This document shows positions 52,079 to 62,000 of a DNA stretch of 64,000 nucleotides, in pieces. The notes below the pieces were generated by a model. That model was not told where the DNA came from. It saw nothing but the letters and a program-made list of their open reading frames with translations, and did not search any database. A program made the translations under genes and the position numbers. Numbering within the stretch: position 1 is the stretch's first letter; each line of letters begins with the position of its first letter. The stretch comes from an uncultured Cellvibrionales bacterium (lineage in GTDB: Bacteria > Pseudomonadota > Gammaproteobacteria > Pseudomonadales > Dasaniaceae), in assembly GCA_913019905.1 (NCBI GenBank), contig CAJVZD010000007.1, positions 99,728 through 163,727 on the forward strand. The letters are read 5' to 3'.

Positions 52079-52346
52079 GAGCCGTGGGTAAAACAATCGT
52101 TGGAATCAATATTTGAAAAAACCTGACAAGAAATAACTGTAAAAGAAGAAAGCGAACTCGCTGAATATTACATTACTGTAACTACAATTCGTTTGGCTAT
52201 TCTGATTCACTGACTAAAAAATGAGTTAATTTTCCGCAAAAAATGTCGCCGAACTGCCCTTCGGATAACCGTAAGTTCTGACAAAACTCATTAATGCACC
52301 GCAATTCGGCGCGCAGGGCCTTAAAGCAGTACACGAGCCATATCCC

Positions 52347-53372
52347 ATGAAAAATAATAATGTGTTAGACGACTTAGCTCTGGATGAACAAGAACAAGAA
52401 AAACAAGATCAATTTGCCCGTATCGCCAATAGCCAAGCCGGTAAGTCGAATACACAGTTCAAACCACTGGAGCCTTCCTATCTATCGACTGAGCAAGCGA
52501 GTGATTGGGAATCGAGAGGGTTTTTCATACTGCGGGGTTTGGCATCGTCGGACAGCTGCGAATTAGTCAACCAGTGCGCGATTGACTTAGTCAGAGACAT
52601 AGCAAAATCTGCACCGGAAAAAAGCAGGGAAGAGAGCAATATTAAGTTCGGAGCGATATCGCTGGCGGAAAAAAACTTCTCGACGGAAGTCAGAGAAGCT
52701 GAAGACCGCGCGTCTAAACTCTATAACCTGCACCGCCGAGATGTTTTTCGGCAATGGGCCCGCAACCCAACCCTAACGAAATGTTTAGGTGGCATCCTCG
52801 GCCCCGATGTCGATGTGTTCAATTCACAGTTTATCTTCAAGAATCCCGGTGCCTGGGGTCAACCATGGCATCAGGATTCTCTCTATTTTGATTTTGACAA
52901 ATCTCCACAGGTGGGTGTTTGGCTGGCGACGTCGAAAGCCACTATAGAAAATGGTTGCTTATTTGTCGCTCCCGGCAGTCATACCGAAGCGATTCATGAA
53001 CACTTACCTGACAGCAGACCCGCAGCAAACGTCGGATACCTGGAAATCAGAGATTTTGACTTCTCAAATGAGGAATGTGTTGAGATGGAGGTCGGCGACG
53101 TCCTTGTTTTTCATTCATTCTTAATGCATAAATCGGTCGACAATAACTCTGATACACGCCGAACGGCCTTGGTATATCACTATACGCAAGCGCAGACTCG
53201 CATCAATGGAAAGATAAAAAGTCCAACGATTGACTGGATGGAAATCTTGCGAAACCACCAAGCTATTGACGGTGAAAAATCCCATCCTGTCAGAGAACGG
53301 TTTAACGCAATCAAGCTGTCATTTCTGTATTCCTTGTTGAAAATTGTTATGGCGTTAAGAAAGAAAAAATAG
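52347..53372 (+). CDS. Phytanoyl-CoA dioxygenase (PhyH) family protein
   Basis: 341 residues. A charged N-terminal extension (LDEQEQEKQDQFARIANSQA) precedes the double-stranded beta-helix. Iron ligands are His and Asp in PWHQDSLYFDF and a distal His in HSFLMHKSVDNNS; the Arg in TRRTALVYHY would bind 2-oxoglutarate. PhyH-type enzymes hydroxylate small molecules such as CoA esters, ectoine or secondary metabolites. The substrate is unknown. It is 162 bp upstream of another 2OG dioxygenase gene on the same strand. Confidence 0.9.
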   Translation: MKNNNVLDDLALDEQEQEKQDQFARIANSQAGKSNTQFKPLEPSYLSTEQASDWESRGFFILRGLASSDSCELVNQCAIDLVRDIAKSAPEKSREESNIKFGAISLAEKNFSTEVREAEDRASKLYNLHRRDVFRQWARNPTLTKCLGGILGPDVDVFNSQFIFKNPGAWGQPWHQDSLYFDFDKSPQVGVWLATSKATIENGCLFVAPGSHTEAIHEHLPDSRPAANVGYLEIRDFDFSNEECVEMEVGDVLVFHSFLMHKSVDNNSDTRRTALVYHYTQAQTRINGKIKSPTIDWMEILRNHQAIDGEKSHPVRERFNAIKLSFLYSLLKIVMALRKKK

Positions 53373-53534
53373 ACGAAAGCAAGCGCCATCGCCGGCCGCG
53401 ACTTTAGACATTTTGAGTTAGATTTAAGAACGGGGCTTCTGTGGCTGAAGAAAATAAGAACTTCTGCCTTATTGCTTTCCTAGTAAACAAACTGGCAATT
53501 ACCAATAGCAGTGAACAGCGACGGAGGTCTTCGA

Positions 53535-54320
53535 ATGAAAGTAAGCAAACTGTCAGCTCCGCTTGGAGCGAGAATTGAAGATATCGACGTAAGGTCGATT
53601 GACGAGAGAATCTGGCAGGAAATCCACACATTGTTCCTGAAGCATCACGTGCTTGTATTTCCAAGTCAGTCCTTAGCGCCAGAAGATCAAATGAATTTTG
53701 CGAGGCGCTGGGGATCTCTTGTAAAATTCCCCTATGGCGGGCTTGAGGACTACCCCGATATTATTGTGCTAAAAAATAACGGAAAAACCGCCGATGTCAA
53801 TCAACACTGGCATTCCGACATGACCTACAACCAAGCTCCTCCGAAATTGACTATGCTCTATGCCCACGCAGCACCAGAATTTGGCGGTGACACAGCATTC
53901 GCGAACCAGCACCTTGCCTACCAGGGACTCTCCGATGGAATGAAGTCAGTTCTCAATAATATGAATGCCACACATTCGGCCGAAGGCCTAGCAAAATTAT
54001 TCGGACAGGAGACGGCAACTGCGCCGAAGGCCGTGCATCCTATGATCCGCAGCCATGAAGAAACCGGTGACAAAGCGCTTTACGTTTGTCGCGCATTCAC
54101 CCAGGATATTAGCGGATTCCATCGAGACGAAAGCAAAGCACTGCTGGAATTTCTTTTCAGTCATTCTGTGCGCATGGAATACCAGACACGACACCATTGG
54201 CAGGCCGGTGATTTAGTCATGTGGGACAATCGTTCCGTACTTCATTTTGCTGTGCATGATCACGGTGACGAAGAGCGGGTAATACATCGACTGCAAGTAC
54301 AAGGCGTATCCACCCTGTAG
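53535..54320 (+). CDS. TauD/TfdA family dioxygenase
   Basis: 261 residues, starting at ATG 53535 because GGAGG lies 7 bases upstream (the longer start at 53511 has none). It begins VSKLSAPLGARIEDIDVRSI, as in taurine and alkylsulfonate or phenoxyacetate dioxygenases. Iron triad: His93-x-Asp95 in HWHSDMTY and His237 in VLHFAVHDHG. Arg248 or Arg252 would bind 2-oxoglutarate. The canonical HxD form distinguishes it from the HxE enzyme at 18686. It could release sulfite from an alkanesulfonate, but no transport genes support that here. Confidence 0.92.
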   Translation: MKVSKLSAPLGARIEDIDVRSIDERIWQEIHTLFLKHHVLVFPSQSLAPEDQMNFARRWGSLVKFPYGGLEDYPDIIVLKNNGKTADVNQHWHSDMTYNQAPPKLTMLYAHAAPEFGGDTAFANQHLAYQGLSDGMKSVLNNMNATHSAEGLAKLFGQETATAPKAVHPMIRSHEETGDKALYVCRAFTQDISGFHRDESKALLEFLFSHSVRMEYQTRHHWQAGDLVMWDNRSVLHFAVHDHGDEERVIHRLQVQGVSTL

Positions 54321-54383
54321 TCTTTTTATTTTCTTCCAATATAGCAATCAGCGATCAAGATATTTTTGGTCAATCTCTTTTAG

Positions 54384-54812
54384 CTACAGATAAATAATCT
54401 CGCTTCGCATTGAGGCAAGGATGGCCAATAGTCGATTGCCAGTTCCGACAGGAATCTGCAACTTTTCCATCGCCTTTTGCAAATCGTTCACTAAGGCATT
54501 AAAAGCCGCTTCGCTGACATTCATGCCGGCATGAACATCCAACATAGAATCGCCTGTGTATTGACACTCGCCACCCGTTAACAGGCACAAATGTTCGAGT
54601 TGCTTTTCCCTGAAACGGTCCCAATTGGTATCTTCAAAATGAGACATGACAACAGGGTCAAAATGAATTTCCTCGATAAGCTGATCGACTAATCGCTCAA
54701 GACCAACTTGTCCTCCCAACGCAACATAGAGGCTTTCTTCACGAGCAGCTATGTTGTGGCAGCCGACGATAAAAAAAATCGAGAGTGCCGACAATAATCG
54801 TGTTTTCATCAT
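54384..54812 (-). CDS. Group 1 truncated haemoglobin, lipoprotein
   Basis: 142 residues. A signal segment with lipobox-like FIVGC at its end is followed by the 2-on-2 globin fold: SLYVALGGQVGLERLVDQLI, SHFEDTNWDRFREKQLEHL, LTGGECQYTGDSML and the proximal His in DVHAGMNVSEAAFNAL. It would bind O2 or NO outside the cytoplasm, anchored by lipid. Most group 1 globins are soluble and cytoplasmic, but lipoprotein forms occur in marine gammaproteobacteria. The DUF3034 barrel gene lies 6 bases upstream, so the two are co-transcribed. Confidence 0.87.
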   Translation of the reverse strand: MMKTRLLSALSIFFIVGCHNIAAREESLYVALGGQVGLERLVDQLIEEIHFDPVVMSHFEDTNWDRFREKQLEHLCLLTGGECQYTGDSMLDVHAGMNVSEAAFNALVNDLQKAMEKLQIPVGTGNRLLAILASMRSEIIYL

Positions 54813-54818
54813 GAGTTC

Positions 54819-55706
54819 CTAAAATGCGGCCTGCATAGAGACATACCAGGCATTTTGATTTCTTTGGCCAGCAATACTACCCAATTCGAGATAAGCGCCT
54901 GTGAATGACAATGACTTCGACGGGAAGTAAGCAATAAAAACCTCATTCCAATCGTCTTCTTTTAGGGCTGATAAATTATCCGGTTTTTGCCGGTACTCGG
55001 CACCGATAGCCCAATGACGGTTAAAATAAATCGCCGCGGCACCTTCAACTAACCAATGCCGATCGCCCCTGTCACCACCAAAACCCAGCAACCCTAACTG
55101 GTTTGCCTCCGTATTTCGCAGGTTTACATTCAAGAAAATGGTTCGATTTCCCGGTCCGTTGAGCCATGCGCGGGCAGCACTGATATAGAAATCGGTACCG
55201 CTGGTATCCTGAGCACCAACAGCACGCGCTGTATCCTGGTCAATAAGAGACTTGTGCTGCAGGCCGACACTTAGCAGAGGCAGCTTGTCATAGACCAGGT
55301 CCCCCAACACCCGCACTTTTAATCCGCCTATATTTTGGCGAATTATTTCACCCCCGGACTTATCCTGGATATCTAGCCGGCCTATCGAAAGTTCAATTCT
55401 ATTTTGGTAGTTGAGCGCCACAGAAGCCGCATTCAGAGTAAAATCGCTGACGTCCACTTTACTTATCGTCGCCGTAGCTGCCCATTCATCACGTGTTGCG
55501 TAACCGGCCAGCGTGGCCCAGGGGCTAATGCCTCCGCCAGAACCGCCCTCCAATGGGCCGACACCCGCCGTTCCCAACAACTGCCCTTCTGCGTGTGTCA
55601 TCGAACAGACAACAGTGCATGAAATCGCGGCAATTGTGAGACGGCATAAGAATTTCCAACGACGCAATACGGCCATAAAGCTATTACTATTCATAACACT
55701 GACCAT
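54819..55706 (-). CDS. DUF3034 family outer-membrane beta-barrel
   Basis: 295 residues. After a signal segment (LTIAAISCTVVCSMTHAEG) comes LLGTAGVGPLEGGSGGGISP, the start of DUF3034. It continues with alternating beta-strands (LDIQDKSGGEIIRQNIGGLK, RAWLNGPGNRTIFLNVNLR) and ends in ...WYVSMQAAF with the C-terminal Phe of an outer-membrane barrel. The function is unknown. It is in one strand-consistent group with the lipoprotein at 55724 and the truncated haemoglobin, so they may act together at the outer membrane. The exact start (55706 or ATG 55694) is undecided. Confidence 0.88.
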   Translation of the reverse strand: MVSVMNSNSFMAVLRRWKFLCRLTIAAISCTVVCSMTHAEGQLLGTAGVGPLEGGSGGGISPWATLAGYATRDEWAATATISKVDVSDFTLNAASVALNYQNRIELSIGRLDIQDKSGGEIIRQNIGGLKVRVLGDLVYDKLPLLSVGLQHKSLIDQDTARAVGAQDTSGTDFYISAARAWLNGPGNRTIFLNVNLRNTEANQLGLLGFGGDRGDRHWLVEGAAAIYFNRHWAIGAEYRQKPDNLSALKEDDWNEVFIAYFPSKSLSFTGAYLELGSIAGQRNQNAWYVSMQAAF

Positions 55707-55723
55707 GATAAACGAGGTACTCG

Positions 55724-56200
55724 TTAGTTTTTCGTGTCAATTGCTTGAGTCTCTTGCTCAGTAAGCATTGACTGTAGGGATTCGAAAAGATGAATGCTCG
55801 ATAGAGTAACAACATTAGTTCCGTCACAACTCACTTCTCCATCGAAGTAAACTCCGCCATTAAGTTCATCTTCAAAAAGATGAACGATTTTTACAGGCTT
55901 GCCGCCAAGAGCACAAACGAAATCAGGTTTTTCGATTTGCTTGGAAAAAGGGAAAACCAAATAGTAGCGACCCCCATCGAATTTATGTAACTCCCAGGAT
56001 CGCTCTTCCGAGTTTTCCAGCACGTGCTCATAACCCACTAGTTTTCGGTATCGATCATCGTCATCCAAGCTATCTCGATCCAAGCCGGCGATAGACATGG
56101 CGACCACTGGCGTATAGACAAGAAGCGAACAAGCTGACAACAATAGCTGTAACAATGTGAGTAACATCAATATCGACACGGTGCTTTTTGAAATTTTCAA
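55724..56200 (-). CDS. Hypothetical lipoprotein
   Basis: 158 residues. A lipobox-like LLLSACSLLV ends the leader. The rest is a small beta-rich domain with two paired Cys (FVCALGGKPVKIVHL, GEVSCDGTNVV), probably disulfide-linked. I recognise no family. It lies 17 bp upstream of the DUF3034 gene, so it is probably the first gene of that operon, which ends with the lipoprotein haemoglobin. Confidence 0.72.
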   Translation of the reverse strand: MKISKSTVSILMLLTLLQLLLSACSLLVYTPVVAMSIAGLDRDSLDDDDRYRKLVGYEHVLENSEERSWELHKFDGGRYYLVFPFSKQIEKPDFVCALGGKPVKIVHLFEDELNGGVYFDGEVSCDGTNVVTLSSIHLFESLQSMLTEQETQAIDTKN

Positions 56201-56440
56201 TGGCTAAGTTCACTTTTTAGAAACGTCGATTTCCTTGTTCGCTCATCTCACAAGTTGTAGAAAGACAAAAATACAGAAATTCGATTATAAAAGAAACCCA
56301 TTCCCCTACAGAAATCCCTCCACCCCAGCTTACCGACCTAAATACCCAATTCGCGAAAGTGGCTATTGCGGGCGATAACATCGTAAGTATTTAAGAAATT
56401 CGGACTCCGTCGATCAACGTTAATTCTATCTGTTGGCTTG

Positions 56441-56905
56441 TTACATACGCATTGAAAAATCAAAGGGTTCACCGGTTTCTAACAGGGTTTTTAAACCGCA
56501 AATGACCAACGGCCAACCGTCCTTAACTTGCGATAACATACTGCTATTCTCGGCAAATTGGTCGTGTACTATCGTCAGCCGGGTCGCCTCACCAATGCTT
56601 TCAAGCAGAAAGGTTACCCTGGACGGGGGCTCATCACGCGTGGCCTCATTACGAGGAAAAGACCATGTGTAGGACAGTTCTTGAAGATACTCAACCGTGA
56701 GGATTTTTCCTTCACACCCGATAATATCACCGTCTTCACCGTCGACCAGAAACACAATATCAGAGCCAGGCTGCCAATCACTTGTTACCCGCGTCGAGTG
56801 CCAGTACTGGCGAGTAAATTCTGGAGCTGTAAGCCCTTCCCAAACTTTTTCAGCTGCCGCCGCTATCACTACTGTATAAACATATCGATCATCACCCATC
56901 GTCAT
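56441..56905 (-). CDS. SRPBCC/AHSA1-domain protein
   Basis: 154 residues from ATG 56905 (MTMGDDRYVYTVVIAAAAEK). The START-like fold has VWEGLTAPEFTRQYWHSTRV, DIIGCEGKILTVEYLQELSY, SRVTFLLESIGEATRLTIVH and a C-terminal DGWPLVICGLKTLLETG. Such proteins bind hydrophobic ligands and are typically encoded behind an ArsR repressor, as here: the genes overlap by 14 bases. No ligand can be read from sequence. The role is presumably a response to a hydrophobic compound. Confidence 0.88.
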   Translation of the reverse strand: MTMGDDRYVYTVVIAAAAEKVWEGLTAPEFTRQYWHSTRVTSDWQPGSDIVFLVDGEDGDIIGCEGKILTVEYLQELSYTWSFPRNEATRDEPPSRVTFLLESIGEATRLTIVHDQFAENSSMLSQVKDGWPLVICGLKTLLETGEPFDFSMRM

Positions 56906-57257
56906 TGTCTCGTCCTCTATAATGGTCTGTTTTGTGGTCTGTGCTGTGGTCTGTGCTTTCGACCGCCACTCGTAAATTGTGAATGGCGTCCATTTTAGAT
57001 GCCGAAAATTTGTCCAACCAACGCCGACCGATATCGGCAATAGGTACCGGATTTAAAAAATGAAGTTTATTCCGCCCGCGCCATTGCACTGTTACGAGTT
57101 CGGCTTGCTGCAAAATCTTTAGGTGTTTACTCACTGATTGTCGACTCATCTTCAAATCCGCACAGAGCTCAGACAAGGTCTGGCCCGGGTGGGTCAAGAG
57201 TCGGTCGAGTAATTCACGACGGGTTTCATCAGCCAAGGCTTTAAACATAAGATCCAT
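56892..57257 (-). CDS. ArsR family transcriptional repressor
   Basis: 121 residues from ATG 57257. An upstream TTG at 57275 is in frame. The winged helix reads FKALADETRRELLDRLLTHP, LCADLKMSRQSVSKHLKILQ and LVTVQWRGRNKLHFL. It lacks the CxC metal site of arsenic sensors, so it probably responds to something other than metal. It overlaps the SRPBCC gene it precedes, a very common pair. A 20-bp imperfect palindrome lies just upstream and may be its operator. Confidence 0.9.
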   Translation of the reverse strand: MDLMFKALADETRRELLDRLLTHPGQTLSELCADLKMSRQSVSKHLKILQQAELVTVQWRGRNKLHFLNPVPIADIGRRWLDKFSASKMDAIHNLRVAVESTDHSTDHKTDHYRGRDNDDG

Positions 57258-57269
57258 GTAAGAAAGTAT

Positions 57270-57289
57270 ATGCAACCAAAAGGCTGCAT
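57270..57289. promoter_or_regulatory. Candidate ArsR operator
   Basis: ATGCAACC-AAAA-GGCTGCAT, an imperfect palindrome with one mismatch per 8-bp arm, immediately upstream of the ArsR start codon. Its place where the promoter or leader must be fits autorepression of the ArsR-SRPBCC operon. Confidence 0.6.
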
Positions 57290-57619
57290 GTCAAGACATA
57301 GATAGAAAAAGATTGAAGCCAATGTTAAATCAACGCTGAGCAAAGAGGACGGGAGAGCCCGAACTTGGGAGAGAATCCGCTTCCACCGGGACGTAAACCG
57401 TCCTATCACCCGTGTGCGACAACCGAATTGCTATTTTTGCAAAACGATCAGATCCTTCTGCGTTGTTGTCGGCGAAGAATGAACACAGGTGATAGAACAA
57501 AGTGACTGCGGCGCCATAATCAGCCAGGGCGTTGTTATACACAGATAAAAGCAGTTTCTGTAATTCCTAGAAACGCTAAGCCGTCAGCAACAGATCTTCT
57601 TCAATCGCAATAAAATACT
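57290..57619. other. Intergenic region, no supported gene
   Basis: 330 bp between the ArsR operator and the end of pdsO. A 70-codon minus-strand frame (57330-57542) lacks a recognised family or good ribosome site. No terminator is obvious. Confidence 0.4.
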
Positions 57620-58495
57620 TCACGGAAATACCTCTCCGAGGCGTGCAATAGGCAGTTCCTCATCATTAACAAGCCCCTCACTATTAAGTTCGTCTTGCTT
57701 ATTGAAACTCAGCTCAATCGAAACACGGCGGTCTAGAACATAGTTTGCAGCATCACTCGGCAGTGTCTGTGACGCGACCTCTCCAATGGCCAGAGCGGTC
57801 ACCCTTTGCGTATCAAGGCCTTGTTCCAACAACGCTTCCCGAATACCATCCACACGCGACTGCGCCAACGCCGCGTTAAATTCAGCATCGCCACGGTGAT
57901 CGGTATATCCTTTGAGTGTGACGTTCAGATTAGGGTGCGATTTAAGAAACTCGCTTAGTTTATCTATTCGCCCTTGAGCGTAAACAGGCACATCAGACTC
58001 GCCGTTTCGAAAATACACCTCTTGTGCATAGTGCTCGGTCACATCCTGCAAGACATTATTACCTTGTTCACCATTGCCATCATTCTCCATAAGATCTGCA
58101 AGGACAGCTGATTGCTGACCATTCGAGCGATTCAACTCCGACACTTTTTGACGCGCTTTCGTTAAATCAGACCGGTTTTTATGTAAGGCTGCTTGGCTCT
58201 GTTCAAGCGCCAAATCACGTCGATCAAGCTCTATCAAACTTTGATCCAGAGCGGTATCCATTCCCTGCCCCCAGCCAATTGAGCCAAATAAAGTTGCACC
58301 TATAGCTGCACCAGGAGGCCCGGCTATCACAGCACCAAGAACCGAGCCGATACCAATCCCCCAATAAGTGCCCGTATTGTCAACGTCATGTTGAGAAGTC
58401 TCACCTGCTGCACTTACACCCTGAGTCAGGCTCAAGGCTAATACTGCAGCTGCTAATTTGTTCATTTTCATCGTCTTGGTTTTCATTGCGTTCAT
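57620..58495 (-). CDS. pdsO: Sortase-system-associated OmpA-like protein PdsO
   Basis: 291 residues from ATG 58495 (GAGGG 7 bases upstream). A signal peptide ends near GVSAAGE. A glycine-rich hydrophobic stretch follows (WGIGIGSVLGAVIAGPPGAA, about 45-75), then a coiled region (about 85-125, LALEQSQAALHKNRSDLTKA). A C-terminal OmpA domain (about 165-270) has YFRNGESDVPVYAQGRIDKL, LKGYTDHRGDAEFNAALAQS and RRVSIELSF, which would bind peptidoglycan. This order is that of PdsO, the OmpA-like member of the proteobacterial dedicated sortase system. The neighbouring PdsR/PdsS genes support the call. Confidence 0.88.
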   Translation of the reverse strand: MNAMKTKTMKMNKLAAAVLALSLTQGVSAAGETSQHDVDNTGTYWGIGIGSVLGAVIAGPPGAAIGATLFGSIGWGQGMDTALDQSLIELDRRDLALEQSQAALHKNRSDLTKARQKVSELNRSNGQQSAVLADLMENDGNGEQGNNVLQDVTEHYAQEVYFRNGESDVPVYAQGRIDKLSEFLKSHPNLNVTLKGYTDHRGDAEFNAALAQSRVDGIREALLEQGLDTQRVTALAIGEVASQTLPSDAANYVLDRRVSIELSFNKQDELNSEGLVNDEELPIARLGEVFP

Positions 58496-58566
58496 CTCCA
58501 TACCCTCTTGAGATACCCAGCGCCACATTCCGTCGTGATGACACGGCACCCTATGTGCAGCGTTCC

Positions 58567-58666
58567 TTTCATCGCTGGATATCTATGGGTCTATTCAAAC
58601 AACTTCAGACACGTGAGTAATGGAGCTAGCATGGAGGTAAATGGACAAAATCTGCAGAACAAATCC
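58567..58666 (+). repeat. 100-bp direct repeat, copy 1 (upstream of pdsO)
   Basis: Nearly identical to 62846-62945 in the same orientation, with a few substitutions and single-base indels. It lies 71 bases upstream of the pdsO start. A conserved fragment continues nearby (GCAGAACTAATGCAGAAA around 58763). The indels break any common reading frame, so it is a non-coding element, perhaps a regulator-binding region shared by the Pds genes. Confidence 0.9.
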
Positions 58667-58915
58667 TATGCGACTTATACCAACTTTGCGTAAAGGTAGG
58701 AGAATAAAGCCTTGCGGCCATTATGGTATAAAAATGATAAGCAGATACTGCCGGATATATGCAGAACTAATGCAGAAAAAATGGAGGTGTAAGCGGTAAC
58801 CTGACTGAACACTTTGACTTAGAAGCTTATTCTGTAAATGTGCCGGATACTAAACAATAAGACTTAGGTGTCGTGGCATAAAAGTAGGATCATCGAATCA
58901 CATTGAGTTAAACGC

Positions 58916-58949
58916 AAAAAGCCCTCAATTCTTAGAAGTGAGGGCTTTT
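58916..58949 (-). terminator. Intrinsic terminator after the surface-protein gene
   Basis: AAAAAGCCCTCA (58916-58927) pairs with TGAGGGCTTTT (58939-58949) around an 11-base loop. On the minus strand the stem ends in a U-run. It lies 60 bases beyond the stop of the large surface protein and can act in both directions. Confidence 0.88.
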
Positions 58950-59008
58950 ATATTGCCTTGTATTAAATATACTCTACAAGGACTTATCTATCAAAACTTA
59001 AAGGTTCT

Positions 59009-62000
59009 CTACTTTTTTCCCTTATGTTTTTTATGCTTGCTATGGCTGCCTTTGCTTCCTTTTGCTTTATTTTCTTTATGGTGGCCTTTACTTCCTTTTG
59101 CCTTACTGCCTTTATGATGGCCTTTTCCTTTACTTCCTTTTGCCTTGCTGCCTTTATGATGGCCTTTTCCTTTACTTCCTTTTGCCTTGCTACCTTTATG
59201 ATGGCCTTTTCCTTTACTCCCCTTACCGCCATGCCCATTTTCTTCAGGCGTGAATGAAGAAATAATGATACCACCATGCTGATCACCGACCGCTAACGGT
59301 ACAGAACAAGATGTATGGAAGTTAATGCTCTGGATAACACTGCCACCTTGTGAGATAACAACATTGGTCTCAGAATCAAGTTTAGCGCCATTGCCATCAA
59401 GAGTTATTGTATCGCCCACATTCACTAGCTGAGATACATACACACCGCCGTGTTTATCCGACAGTTCGACCGTGACAGGCTCAACACCACTTGAATCTCC
59501 TGAACAGGTAGACTTGCTTGAACCTTGACTATGATTTGAATCTGCACAAGACCCGCCCACATAAGTGATACCTAATTGAACAGGTTTACCATCTGCACAA
59601 CTATAGTCTGGCGCCGCATCAACCACGACATCAGCCACATCAATCGCAGGGCAAACCACACCAGCATTACCACTTACATTAGCAAAGACATTAACAGCCG
59701 CCATAGACGTTTGATTGATGAAGACCGGCGCACTAGACAATGCAAGTGAGTCACCAGCAGCAAGCGCTGTTGGCGATGCCAACAATAATTCACCTAAGGC
59801 ATCATCAAACACACTACTTACTTCGATATCCGTGGTACCGGTATTGCTTACCAAGAAACCATAAGTCACTTCAGCGCCTTCAAAGGGCACCGTACATGAG
59901 TCAAGTGCTTGACCATCATTCGATGATTCAGCAATTACAACATCATCTTTCTGCCTAAAGTTCACCACTGACCAATTTAGCGATGGATCACCCTTTGAAC
60001 TATTTGGAGGATTCGGCGTATTCCCATCTAGTGGTGCAGGCTGACCCGCAACATAAATCGCAGAACAACTAGTATGGATAATTTCTTCATTACCGTTAAT
60101 AGTGATCGTTGTTTTAGAACCTAACTTACCCCCAATACCTGCATCAAGCGTATAACCATTCTGGCCTAGCTTAGTCAAAATAGTCACATTGCTTTCTAAG
60201 TCGACATTAGAATATGTAACGGCGCCGCTATCTTTTCCTACAAAGCTGATCGTTGCATTTGTCTGGCTTGGACCGGTATAACGTAAAGTAGTTGCAGAAA
60301 TCGCATCCGTACATAATTTATCAACGCTAGACTGTACTTTTACTGAACAAGTTTTATCGACAGAAACTTCACATACTTCAACAGACCCACAGTTGATATA
60401 AGCAGGATCGTTAGCTGATACAGCCGCATCAGTAATGACTCCGTTTGCGCTAACAGTGGCAATATTTAAAATACTACCAACTGAATCGCACATGCCTATT
60501 GCGTAGAGGTTTGTAAACCCAGAGGCACCGGCATCAATCACTACTTCGGCGCCAACAGGAAGATCAGCTATGATTTCATCCGTTATATTTAGCGTGCTAT
60601 CCGTTATTGAAACATTCGTTAGATCTTCATCACCAATATTTGTAACGATCAAGCGATATTCTGCATCATCACCTACTATTCCAGTAGGTCCTTCTGCATC
60701 TGTATCTGCATCTACAAAAGTAGTGCTTCCTAGCAAACGAACTTGTTTCTTGATGTCGATAGCCGGCCCAACAATACACTTCACATTAGCAGGGTTGTCG
60801 CTAGTACTCACCACATTGGAGTTTTCACCAATTGCATCTACTGTCGCAACATTTAACTTGTTACCTGGCGTTCCATTACAAACATCCCGTTGGAATAAAT
60901 TACCAAAACCAACATCGCCTGATTCGATGACCTGAGTAACACCGGGCGCAAGACTGGAAATAACCTCTTCAATTGCAAGTGTTGTGTCAATAATAAGTAC
61001 ATCAACCAAATTTTCGGAACCGGTATTTGTCACAATTAAACGATAGGTAGCGTCGGTGAACCCAACGATACCAACAGGGACATCCAGATCACTTGCAAGA
61101 TCGGCATCAAAGAAGTTAACACCATCGATACTGACTTGTTTTAGTAGCTCAATTTGTGGGTTTTCACAATTTACATAAGCAGGATCTTCACTATTAACGA
61201 CAGCTTGACTAAGCGCACCATTAGCTTCAACTTGTGCTGTATTCAAACGTGAACCAATACTGTCACAACGAGTAGGCACGTACAAAGGAGCAAAACCGAA
61301 GCTGCCATGCGTAAGAACGACTACATCACCTGGAAGTAGATCTGAACCCAAAGCCACGTTAGTCAAACCTAAGGTTTCATCAGTGACGACAACATTAACC
61401 AAGGTTTCAGTACCGTCGTTAGTAACGGTTAAGCGATACTCTGCATCGTCTCCAAGCTTTCCTGATGGCGCTGCCCCAATAGTATTCGCATCCATAAATG
61501 GACCACCATCAAGACTCACTTCTTTAATCAGTGTAATGTGCGGCTCAGTGGTACATGTCACCACAGCAGGGTCATCATCTGTTACATTGATTCCACTTGC
61601 CTCACCCGTACCCGTCACAGTGGCCATGTTAGTAACCATACCTGGGACAGTACACAAATTAGATTTTTGAAGACCTAAATATGCATTATTAGGGTCATCA
61701 ATTGTAATCGTGCATGTTTCACCCGGATCAAGTGAACCGCAAGCAGCCGGAATAGGCTCATTAACTAAGTTGAAGTCAGGTGCATTAATCACGACATCAA
61801 CTAATGTTTCAGTACCTGTATTAACGACATTCAATAAGTAAGTACCGTTTACATCTCCAGCAACACCTACCGGTATGCTTTGATCAAAACTGTCACAGAC
61901 GTCACCCATAATCGTGTCTGCATCAGAAAAATTACTCACCATATCGGAATCTAAAGTCACCTGTGTACAAATCTGAATAGCAGGCTCTGTTTCATGACAT

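Noticed and set aside
57330..57542. A 70-codon minus-strand frame before pdsO
   Set aside because: No family, no ribosome site and no conservation evidence; probably chance.
58984..59286. A 100-codon frame overlapping the tail of the giant surface protein
   Set aside because: It is a second reading frame of the 42-bp repeats, which stay open in more than one frame. The main frame has the signal peptide and domains.
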